Source: Methylococcales bacterium
Lineage (GTDB): Bacteria; Pseudomonadota; Gammaproteobacteria; Methylococcales; Methylomonadaceae
Direction: 5' to 3'
NCBI GenBank assembly: GCA_023134955.1
Contig: JAGLUC010000293.1
Coordinates: forward strand, 1 to 5,111
DNA length: 5,111 nucleotides
A program made the position numbers and the translations under genes. The notes beneath the pieces were generated by a model. The model was not told the DNA's origin, ran no database searches, and was given only the letters and a program-made list of their open reading frames with translations. Every line of letters begins with the position of its first letter. Position 1 is the stretch's first letter. Positions 1-5,029 of the stretch are shown here, piece after piece.

Positions 1-140
1 CGAGTCATCGGTTTCCCCGTATTACGTAAACTTCATATGGGCTACTTTTTCATTACTGCGAATACTTTTGGAACGATTAATATGCCAATTGAAAGACCAT
101 GCTTCACAATTTTCATTGCTCTTCTCCATAGTAATTTAGC
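1..140. other. Edge region with no supportable gene
   Basis: I see no recognisable gene here. On the minus strand, just downstream of rimI, two short open frames exist: one from 129 to 22 (35 codons) and one from 116 to 42 (24 codons). The second has a GGAG six to seven bases before its ATG and encodes a small hydrophobic peptide with the segment GLSIGILIVPKVFAV. Two frames on the plus strand are also open from the left edge to about 140, so openness here carries little weight. None resembles a family I know. There is no clear terminator hairpin after rimI. Confidence 0.3.
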
Positions 141-701
141 CTAAAACAAAGTCACTAATTCAAGTGCCAGCATAACAGCATCTTCTCTACGCCCATTTAC
201 TGTGGGGTAATAACCCTTGCGTATACCAATCTCATTAAAGCCTCTCTTTTCATATAACAATATTGCAGCTCTATTTGACGGCCTAACTTCCAGGAATATA
301 GTGTCTGCTTTATTTTCAGCAAGTTCAATCATATTCTCTAAAAGTTTACTACCCACACCTTGCTTTTGAACAGCAGGATCAACGCTAATATTCATAACAT
401 GAGCTTCACCAGCAGCCATGGAAACAATGCTATACCCAACCAGTGTATCAAGTTCATCACAAATCCAGCAGCTATAATTAAATGACTTTAAGCAATCCTT
501 AAAGATAGCTTCACTCCATGGGAAATTATAATTCTTCGCTTCAATTTCCAATACTTGGGGCAAATCTTCCATTCTCATCTTACGCAAACGCATTAAATCT
601 ATCCTGTCAACAGAGCCAGGAAATACCTGTGCATAAAACTCTTTATCTGCATCATAAAAAATAAAACTTTTAACTGTATCAATTACTTTCCATAGACTCA
701 T
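141..701 (-). CDS. rimI: Ribosomal protein S18-alanine N-acetyltransferase RimI
   Basis: RimI is a GNAT-fold cytoplasmic enzyme that moves an acetyl group from acetyl-CoA to the N-terminal alanine of ribosomal protein S18. Family marks seen are FPWSE at residues 60-64, NISVDP at 104-109, the acetyl-CoA pyrophosphate loop QKQGVG at 112-117, LEVRPSNRAA with E138 and LLYEKRGF with Y150. E138 and Y150 match the catalytic Glu103 and Tyr115 of E. coli RimI. The typical end block, YYPTVNGRREDAVML, covers residues 164-178. The frame gives 186 residues against about 150 for the family. The extra 36 N-terminal residues can be removed by starting at Met37 (position 593). Both starts have a ribosome binding site: AGGA nine bases before 701 and AGGA eight bases before 593. 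I keep the long start because its ATG sits 2 bases after the glycosylase stop, suggesting coupled translation. Function is secure; the start is not. Confidence 0.9.
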   Translation of the reverse strand: MSLWKVIDTVKSFIFYDADKEFYAQVFPGSVDRIDLMRLRKMRMEDLPQVLEIEAKNYNFPWSEAIFKDCLKSFNYSCWICDELDTLVGYSIVSMAAGEAHVMNISVDPAVQKQGVGSKLLENMIELAENKADTIFLEVRPSNRAAILLYEKRGFNEIGIRKGYYPTVNGRREDAVMLALELVTLF

Positions 702-703
702 TA

Positions 704-1393
704 TTATAATTCCTGATAAACTTTGATAGCCAACTGTAAATCTTGCCAGGCTTTACGCTTTTCTAGTGGTGATCTTAACAGATAAGCAGGATGATAAATG
801 ACGACCAGTGAAATACCGGCCAATTGATGGACAACTCCTCTTAAATCAGCTAGAGGCTCTTTTGTTTCCAATAATGCTTGCGCTGCAACTCGTCCAACAG
901 CAAGAATTATTTTTGGCTTGACTAATGCCACTTGTCTTTGAATATACTCATGGCAAGCAGCGATTTCCTCCATTTTGGGATCTCTTTTGCTCTCTGCTCG
1001 GCATTTAACAATATTTGTGATATAAACATCGTCCATTGTTAAGCCAATTGCCCGAATCATTTCAGTTAATAATAAACTTGCCTGACCAACAAAAGGCAGA
1101 CCTTCTTGCTCCTCCTGTTCTCCCGGTGCTTCACTGATCAACATCCAGTCTGCATTAATATTCCCTGTTCCAAATACTGTTTGTGTTCGAGAATTGCATA
1201 AGGTACATTTTTGACATTCGGACACTTCAGCCTGCAAATCAATCCAGCTATCAGTCCAATTACCAGCCTCCTCTGTTATGTTCTCAGGAACTTCATTAAT
1301 TTGCACAGCATTGTTAACAAAGGCTTGTTCTTTAGAGATCCAAACATCAATCCCCATAGCTTCCAGATACTGTAATCGAGTTGAATGTTCCAT
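704..1393 (-). CDS. Family-4 uracil-DNA glycosylase with [4Fe-4S] cluster
   Basis: The product (229 residues) is predicted to cut uracil from DNA, formed by cytosine deamination or dUMP misincorporation, as the first step of base-excision repair. It fits the family-4 (UDGa, TIGR00758) pattern. Four cysteines suit an iron-sulfur cluster: C60 and C63 (CQKC), then C131 and C147, a 16-residue gap equal to that between C86 and C102 of the Thermus enzyme. The water-activating and uracil-binding block SEAPGEQEEQEGLPFVGQA runs from 87 to 105. The minor-groove loop motif HPAYLLR is at 201-207. The first 55 or so residues precede the core, a common N-terminal extension in proteobacterial members. Family members usually have GEAPG and GxAG where this one has SEAPG and GQAS. 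It lies between leuA and rimI, 100 bases from leuA, with a perfect TATAAT in the gap at 1425-1430. Proteobacterial copies are often annotated as phage SPO1-type DNA polymerase-related. Confidence 0.92.
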   Translation of the reverse strand: MEHSTRLQYLEAMGIDVWISKEQAFVNNAVQINEVPENITEEAGNWTDSWIDLQAEVSECQKCTLCNSRTQTVFGTGNINADWMLISEAPGEQEEQEGLPFVGQASLLLTEMIRAIGLTMDDVYITNIVKCRAESKRDPKMEEIAACHEYIQRQVALVKPKIILAVGRVAAQALLETKEPLADLRGVVHQLAGISLVVIYHPAYLLRSPLEKRKAWQDLQLAIKVYQEL

Positions 1394-1424
1394 ACTTTAC
1401 TCAGTCGCTTTTCAAAAAAGCCAG

Positions 1425-1430
1425 ATTATA
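1425..1430 (-). promoter_or_regulatory. Possible -10 box of an internal promoter for the glycosylase-rimI pair
   Basis: A perfect TATAAT on the minus strand lies in the 100-base gap between leuA and the glycosylase gene, about 30 bases before its ATG. The -35 match is poor: GTTTGA at a 16-base spacing, or TTGATT at only 14 bases. The gap has no clear terminator hairpin, so read-through from leuA is equally possible. Confidence 0.3.
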
Positions 1431-1493
1431 AATACAGCTTGGGGAATCAAACTGCATTAATTACTGCCACTTAAAACATTCAACAAAAGCATA

Positions 1494-3038
1494 TTAAACA
1501 TTCCCTTTTTGCGGATGCTTGCGTTGCTCTGGCATTTGCAATTTGCTCAGCGCATTAATATAGGCTTTAGCTGATGCAATAACTATATCCGTATCTGCAC
1601 CTTGTCCATTAACAATGCGACCTGCTTTCTCTAAGCGTACCGTTACATCTCCTTGTGCATCCGTACCATTGGTAAGACTATTAACCGAATATAACCCTAA
1701 AGTAGCATCGGACTTTACCAGGCTTTCTATCGCTTTTAAACTGGCATCTACCGCACCACTACCTTCTGAGCTCCCTGTCATTTCTTCATCATTTACCCGA
1801 AGTGTAACAGTTGCCAAAGGTGTTTCACCTGTTTCTGAACACACTTTTAAAGCAATTAGCTTAATATGTTCATCTTCTGCCCCAAAACTTACTTCAGAAA
1901 TTAATGCCTGTAAATCTTCATCAAATATTTCATGTTTTTTATCAGCTAATTGCTTAAATTGAAAAAAAGTATCATTTAATTCTTCTTCGCTATTAAACTC
2001 ATAACCCAATTCAGTCATCCGACTTTTAAATGCATTTCGTCCCGAATGTTTCCCCAGTACCATACGATTTGCTGACCAACCCACATCTTCAGCCTTCATA
2101 ATCTCATAGGTTTCTGGGTTTTTAAGCACACCATCCTGGTGAATGCCAGATTCATGTGCAAAAGCATTAGCCCCAACAATGGCTTTATTAGGCTGTACTG
2201 GAAATCCAGTAATTGATGAGACCAGTTTAGAACATGTCAAAATTTCTGTTGTGTCTAGCTCAGTTGCACAAGGAAAAACATCTTGTCTTGTGCGCACAGC
2301 CATCACAACTTCTTCTAATGATGCATTACCTGCTCGCTCACCTAAGCCATTAATAGTACATTCAACTTGTCTTGCACCATTCATAACCGCAGACAATGAA
2401 TTTGCTACCGCTAGACCTAGATCATTATGGCAATGCACCGAAAAAACAGCTTTATCTGAATTTGGGATACGATTAATCAGATTAGCAATCATTCCACCAA
2501 ATTGATGGGGCACGCTATAGCCAACAGTATCAGGAATATTTAAAGTACTTGCACCCGCATCAATCACTGCTTCTAAAATACGACATAGAAAATCTTCTTC
2601 TGAGCGACCGGCATCTTCTGGTGAAAACTCAATATTATCAGTATATTGACGCGCCCGCTTGACTGCCCGAACAGCATATTCAATCACTTGATCTGGCTCC
2701 ATCTTCAGCTTCATTTGCATATGGATGGGAGAAGTAGCAATAAAGGTATGAATTCGCGAACTATTCGCGCCTTTCAATGCCTCACCTGCTCTATCTATAT
2801 CTTTATCAAGTGCTCGCGCCAAGCCGCAAACAGTTCTATCCTTAACGGCATTAGCAACTGCTTGAACTGCTTCAAAATCTCCGACACTTGCCGCAGGAAA
2901 ACCAGCTTCAATGACATCGACTTTCATTCGTTCCAGTGCTTTGGCAATTCTGACTTTTTCATCTCTAGTCATTGATGCACCTGGACTTTGTTCACCATCA
3001 CGTAGTGTGGTATCAAATATAATTAGTTTGTCTTTCAT
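1494..3038 (-). CDS. leuA: 2-Isopropylmalate synthase LeuA
   Basis: LeuA joins acetyl-CoA and 2-oxoisovalerate to give 2-isopropylmalate, the committed step of leucine synthesis, and is normally feedback-inhibited by leucine. The 514-residue product matches the long LeuA form (E. coli, 523). Numbering from the start chosen here, the TIM-barrel domain opens with IIFDTTLRDGEQSPGAS (6-22), holding metal ligand D9 and catalytic R13. HCHND at 202-206 supplies the two metal-binding histidines and GERAGN at 233-238 the conserved Asn. HESGIHQDG is at 295-303. The C-terminal regulatory domain covers about 390-500, with the family block EGSGAVDASLKAIESL at 425-440. An in-frame ATG at 3053 would add five residues but has no ribosome binding site. 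The ATG at 3038 follows GGAG by five to six bases and gives the usual LeuA N-terminus, so I use it. A leader with a leucine-rich short ORF lies upstream. Confidence 0.97.
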   Translation of the reverse strand: MKDKLIIFDTTLRDGEQSPGASMTRDEKVRIAKALERMKVDVIEAGFPAASVGDFEAVQAVANAVKDRTVCGLARALDKDIDRAGEALKGANSSRIHTFIATSPIHMQMKLKMEPDQVIEYAVRAVKRARQYTDNIEFSPEDAGRSEEDFLCRILEAVIDAGASTLNIPDTVGYSVPHQFGGMIANLINRIPNSDKAVFSVHCHNDLGLAVANSLSAVMNGARQVECTINGLGERAGNASLEEVVMAVRTRQDVFPCATELDTTEILTCSKLVSSITGFPVQPNKAIVGANAFAHESGIHQDGVLKNPETYEIMKAEDVGWSANRMVLGKHSGRNAFKSRMTELGYEFNSEEELNDTFFQFKQLADKKHEIFDEDLQALISEVSFGAEDEHIKLIALKVCSETGETPLATVTLRVNDEEMTGSSEGSGAVDASLKAIESLVKSDATLGLYSVNSLTNGTDAQGDVTVRLEKAGRIVNGQGADTDIVIASAKAYINALSKLQMPEQRKHPQKGNV

Positions 3039-3062
3039 GAGAACTCCGTTCATGAAACATTT

Positions 3063-3078
3063 TCAACATAAATGTTGA
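3063..3078. repeat. 16-bp palindrome upstream of leuA
   Basis: TCAACAT and ATGTTGA form perfect 7-bp arms around AA, ending 25 bases upstream of the leuA start used here. In the leuA mRNA it would fold as a six-base-pair stem with a UUUA loop, without a following U-run, so it is not an intrinsic terminator. It could be a DNA operator or a weak mRNA hairpin near the ribosome binding site. No regulator can be named. Confidence 0.4.
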
Positions 3079-3126
3079 TTTAAAAAGGGGGATTTGTTTT
3101 TTTTAGATAGAAAAGATTATATGCCG

Positions 3127-3240
3127 CTAGGGCAAAAATTTTGATAACGCAAGAGAGCTTAATAAAGACACACATGCAGAAGCTTCATCCTGAATAGATG
3201 ATTGATAACTTTGCTGTGCGATGTAAGATTGAGTATTCAT
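3127..3240 (-). CDS. Candidate leucine-rich leader peptide upstream of leuA
   Basis: A 37-codon frame starts with MNTQSYIAQQ and ends with LLSSLALSKFLP then TAG. Five of its last 12 codons are leucine (TTA, TTA, CTT, TTA, TTG), and nine residues in all are serine. It lies 88 bases upstream of the leuA start, on the same strand and directly after a sigma70-like promoter, which is where a leader peptide sensing charged leucine tRNA would be. Leucine operons of several gammaproteobacteria are controlled in this way (E. coli leuL). Against this, there is no Shine-Dalgarno sequence before the ATG, and I find no GC-rich terminator stem with a U-run between it and leuA. The predicted transcription start falls almost on the ATG, so translation would be nearly leaderless. 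It could be a real small peptide or a chance frame. Confidence 0.45.
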   Translation of the reverse strand: MNTQSYIAQQSYQSSIQDEASACVSLLSSLALSKFLP

Positions 3241-3248
3241 GGAACTTA

Positions 3249-3277
3249 ACTATACTGCAATATTATAAGTCACTCAA
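3249..3277 (-). promoter_or_regulatory. Sigma70-like promoter for leuA and its leader
   Basis: TTGAGT (3272-3277) and TATAGT (3249-3254) on the minus strand are separated by exactly 17 bases, with 4/6 and 5/6 matches to consensus. Transcription would start at or next to the leader ATG at 3240. A second -10-like hexamer, a perfect TATAAT at 3262-3267, overlaps the spacer but has only a poor -35 (GTTTAA) upstream. The call is by eye. Confidence 0.5.
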
Positions 3278-3315
3278 GCAGAGATTAAACTTTTCTATTT
3301 TTTATGAGAAAAGTG

Positions 3316-3400
3316 AGAAAAGGGGTCAGAGCCCTTTTATGTTGACCAAGGCTTGTCTTACTGTTTCCTTTCGTTTTAAAAGGGCTCTGACCCCTTTTCT
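3316..3400. repeat. Inverted pair of REP elements (REPIN/BIME-like)
   Basis: Two perfectly complementary 24-base arms, 3316-3339 and 3377-3400, face each other across a 37-base spacer. Each arm contains the core GGGGTCAGAGCCC flanked by AAAA and TTTT, and is itself an imperfect hairpin (AAAAGGG pairing with CCCTTTT). This is the structure of REP sequences mobilised in trans by RAYT (TnpA-REP, Y1 HUH) transposases in gammaproteobacteria. No RAYT gene is in the window. It sits between the leuA promoter and the cassette region, where it could block read-through in either direction. It is non-coding. Confidence 0.8.
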
Positions 3401-3466
3401 TCAGAGCAAACAATAAAAAGCTATTTTCAATGGCATCATTCATCAATTAACGTAAGGAACGGGCTT

Positions 3467-3535
3467 GTCCAACAAACGGTTCAGATGGTGGCTTCGCGCT
3501 ACGCGCGAATCACCATCTAACCTAATTCGTTATGC
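3467..3535. other. attC-like integron recombination site 1
   Basis: This 69-base imperfect palindrome has outer 7-mers GTCCAAC (3467-3473) and GTTATGC (3529-3535). The first is a perfect RYYYAAC box and the second a common GTTRRRY variant. Inside, GGTTCAGATGGTG (3478-3490) pairs with CACCATCTAACC (3511-3522), leaving one unpaired C at 3482. Next comes a tight stem TTCGCGC/GCGCGAA with a TAC loop (3493-3509). Two box pairs, a spacer on each side and a single extrahelical base in one arm are the signature of attC (59-be) sites. The extra base is in the left arm on the plus strand, which in canonical sites marks the gene-proximal side. That would make the site plus-oriented, although the adjacent gene is on the minus strand and stops four bases away. 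Confidence 0.75.
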
Positions 3536-4298
3536 GCCTTTACTTAAAATACACTGCTGAATTTAAAAAATAGTTTTCTAGCCATTTATACTTTGGCCTA
3601 ATTGAATGTACGTCGTCATATTTAGATAAAGACTGCATTACAAACTCTTTAATGGATTCTCTTTCAAAAAGAAGCTGTTCATTAGGTAGTTCTCTTTGAC
3701 TCCCAACAGGTTTAAGGTAATCTATAAAATAAAAGCCATCAGAAATATCTTCCGATAAGTAATCAAAAATAGTTACCATTTTAGACTCCCCATCATAGGC
3801 ATCAACCACACGCCTTCCACTTTTCACAATTTTAGGGTCAACCACTATTCTTGGTGCTCCACCAATCATTCTTTCACCTTTATATGCATCACTATACCCA
3901 GCACCGAATATCACCCCATCTTTATGATAAACGGAACCTTTTGTAATATAGCCACGTATTAAAGTCTTAAAATCCGTAGCTAATAATTCATACTGCAAGT
4001 TATGAAGTATACTTAACATTCCAACAGTACAAACAGGGTCTGTAAATGGAACTGATACAATAATTGAATCAGAAATTGCTGTAAATTTATAATCTTTTAG
4101 AATTCCACCTGACCTTGAAAGGTTATCTGATGTTTTCTTCGTTGCATAAAGGAGTTTTCCAACTTCGAAAAAGTCGTCCTTACAACTAATATCTCTAATT
4201 TTATTATCAAAACCTAAAATATCTATAAATGCTACAAGGCTATCTTTAAAATCTTCATGATTTGGTAAATTATTCATTATTCAACTTCTAGCACATAA
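3473..4298 (-). mobile_element. Putative integron gene cassette carrying the cyclase-like gene
   Basis: This unit of about 826 bp lies between attC-like sites 1 and 2. Limits are set at the G/TT crossover points assuming minus orientation; under the opposite orientation they would be 3530-4388. The one gene fills it: the ATG is 21 bases from one end and the stop is four bases from attC site 1, the compact layout typical of cassettes. The terminal 7-mers (GTTATGT at one end, GCATAAC at the other) are complementary at six of seven positions, as expected if both derive from one excised circle. There is no internal promoter I can recognise. Confidence 0.6.
3540..4277 (-). CDS. Class III nucleotide cyclase-like protein, function unknown
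   Basis: The 245-residue protein has no signal peptide or membrane segment. Several blocks line up with the class III cyclase fold. VAFIDILGF (15-23) resembles the strand with the first metal-binding Asp (D19). AISDSIIVS (67-75) resembles the hairpin with the second (D70, SD instead of GD). IRGYITKGSVYHKDGVIFG (107-125) resembles the R-G-x-x-x-G strand, followed by a helix with AYKGER (131-136). APRIVVDP (141-148) and the closing KYKWLENYF (229-237) also look conserved. I recall this pattern in uncharacterised bacterial proteins and in cyclases of Pycsar-type antiphage systems, but I cannot search for it here. The Asn/Arg pair that stabilises the transition state in true cyclases is not evident, so activity is unproven. 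No effector gene adjoins it. The start has only a weak GAAG as ribosome binding site. Confidence 0.6.
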   Translation of the reverse strand: MNNLPNHEDFKDSLVAFIDILGFDNKIRDISCKDDFFEVGKLLYATKKTSDNLSRSGGILKDYKFTAISDSIIVSVPFTDPVCTVGMLSILHNLQYELLATDFKTLIRGYITKGSVYHKDGVIFGAGYSDAYKGERMIGGAPRIVVDPKIVKSGRRVVDAYDGESKMVTIFDYLSEDISDGFYFIDYLKPVGSQRELPNEQLLFERESIKEFVMQSLSKYDDVHSIRPKYKWLENYFLNSAVYFK

Positions 4299-4394
4299 CG
4301 CCCGCATCAGATGCCATAAAAAGGGGCGGAAATTTTGCGTCTTTTTGCAAAATTTCCGCCCCTTTTTATGGTCAGCTGCATTTTTTGGTTATAT
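4293..4394. other. attC-like integron recombination site 2 with 25-bp perfect stem
   Basis: The outer boxes are ACATAAC (4293-4299) and GTTATAT (4388-4394). Inside are partly complementary L-type boxes around CATCAGATG (4305-4313) and TCAGCTGCA (4372-4380), the left side having two more bases than the right. The centre is a perfect 25-base inverted repeat (4314-4338 with 4347-4371) around an 8-base loop. The total of 102 bases is within the range of attC sites. In RNA the stem could also slow or end transcription between hicB and the cyclase-like gene, though the following U-run is short. The central GGGGC core also recalls REP palindromes. The boxes and tight spacing to genes on both sides favour attC. 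Confidence 0.7.
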
Positions 4395-4400
4395 GTTTTT

Positions 4401-4730
4401 TTAATGTGCTAATTTTGAACTAACAATACGGTTTAAGCTTACTCCGGCTTCCATTGCCTCTAGAGCTAAATGTCTGTGTACCTCAGGAGGAATACGAACC
4501 ATAAACTTCCCACTGTAATTTCGTAAAGAAATAGGTAACGGTATTTCTTCTCCATTTTGAAGCATATCATCTAAACATTCTTTTACTACCGAGTGAATAC
4601 CTTTAAGGGTTTCTTCTGAAGAAGTATCAAGCCAGCTAAGACTAGGGAATTCAGAACATAAGCCTACAAATTCTTCGTCATCTTCTGACCATGTTACTCG
4701 GTAAGTATATTTTTCAAAGTTAAGAGCCAT
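4401..4730 (-). CDS. hicB: HicB family antitoxin
   Basis: HicB binds and neutralises HicA and represses the hicAB promoter. The 109-residue product has the two-part layout of the COG4226/PF05534 type. The first part, about residues 7-65, is the degraded RNase H-like fold (YRVTWSEDDEEFVGLCSEFP at 10-29, then a helix TLKGIHSVVKECLDDM at 41-56). The second, about residues 73-108, is an Arc-like ribbon-helix-helix DNA-binding domain (GKFMVRIPPEVHRHLALEA at 74-92, then GVSLNRIVSSKLA). The start overlaps the end of hicA by 11 bases and is preceded by GAGGT five bases upstream, inside hicA. That arrangement favours coupled and strong antitoxin synthesis. The stop is six bases from attC-like site 2. 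The pair looks intact. Confidence 0.93.
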   Translation of the reverse strand: MALNFEKYTYRVTWSEDDEEFVGLCSEFPSLSWLDTSSEETLKGIHSVVKECLDDMLQNGEEIPLPISLRNYSGKFMVRIPPEVHRHLALEAMEAGVSLNRIVSSKLAH

Positions 4731-4974
4731 TTTTTACCTCAATTTGTTCTATAGCAAGTAGAACTTGCTTTACTTGGTATGGCTTAGCTTTTCCTTTGCT
4801 ATTTTGTATGTTTACACGAGGGTCACCAGACCAAGGTGTCTTATAAATACAGTGGCTACTTCCACTTTGACGAGCTTTACCAAAATAAAACTCACAAACT
4901 TTCTGTAGTTCATTAAAACGAATTCCCTTCGGGTTCGCTTTCATTTCTTTTACAATTTTTGCTATGCCACTCAT
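4720..4974 (-). CDS. hicA: HicA family mRNA interferase toxin
   Basis: HicA is a small double-stranded-RNA-binding-fold toxin that cleaves mRNA and tmRNA and arrests growth until HicB blocks it. At 84 residues this is near the family's usual size, slightly extended at the N-terminus. The catalytic histidine sits in GSSHCIYKTPW at 38-48 (H41). The final helix with YQVKQVLLAIEQI (66-78) is typical of PF07927 members. It is the first gene of the pair, the usual hicAB order, and overlaps hicB by 11 bases. There is no clear ribosome binding site: only TTTAAAGT separates the predicted -10 box from the ATG. Translation may therefore be nearly leaderless and weak compared with hicB. No frameshift or lost key residue is seen, so the toxin is probably active. 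Confidence 0.92.
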   Translation of the reverse strand: MSGIAKIVKEMKANPKGIRFNELQKVCEFYFGKARQSGSSHCIYKTPWSGDPRVNIQNSKGKAKPYQVKQVLLAIEQIEVKNGS

Positions 4975-4982
4975 ACTTTAAA

Positions 4983-5011
4983 ATAATATCATTAATGATA
5001 CCATTTATCAA
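4983..5011 (-). promoter_or_regulatory. hicAB promoter
   Basis: TTGATA (5006-5011) and TATTAT (4983-4988) on the minus strand, separated by 17 bases, each match the sigma70 consensus at five of six positions. The -10 box ends eight bases before the hicA ATG, so the transcript would begin within a base or two of the start codon. Confidence 0.65.
4987..5000. promoter_or_regulatory. Palindromic operator, likely HicB binding site
   Basis: TATCATTAATGATA is a perfect 14-bp palindrome. It lies in the spacer of the hicAB promoter and overlaps the first two bases of the -10 box. A dimeric ribbon-helix-helix protein such as the HicB encoded downstream would be expected to bind such a site and exclude RNA polymerase, giving autorepression. 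That HicB binds it is inferred from position and symmetry. Confidence 0.6.
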
Positions 5012-5029
5012 AATAAATATTGCTTGAAC

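Noticed and set aside
1278..1460. Plus-strand open frame of 60 codons overlapping the start of the glycosylase gene
   Set aside because: It mostly lies antisense to a well-supported gene and encodes nothing recognisable.
1615..2975. Three plus-strand open frames of 109-120 codons inside leuA
   Set aside because: They are antisense to a complete, highly conserved leuA and have no family features.
3039..3053. Upstream ATG for leuA at 3053
   Set aside because: It has no ribosome binding site, whereas the ATG at 3038 has GGAG at ideal spacing and gives the usual LeuA N-terminus.
3054..3130. Intrinsic attenuator terminator between the leader ORF and leuA
   Set aside because: The only GC stem (TGCC/GGCA near 3121-3133) is four base pairs and lacks a U-run. 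The CCCCC-TTTTT tract on the minus strand has no G-rich partner.
3262..3267. Perfect TATAAT as the main leuA -10 box
   Set aside because: Its -35 at 17 bases (GTTTAA) is poor, whereas TTGAGT/TATAGT shares the region with exact 17-base spacing.
3198..3416. Plus-strand open frame of 72 codons
   Set aside because: It runs through the leader region and the REP inverted repeat, and half of its protein is translated palindrome.
4314..4371. Plain Rho-independent terminator after hicB
   Set aside because: The stem would suit a terminator, but the flanking 7-mers, the partial second copy at 5032 and the tight spacing to genes on both sides are better explained by attC. It may still affect transcription.
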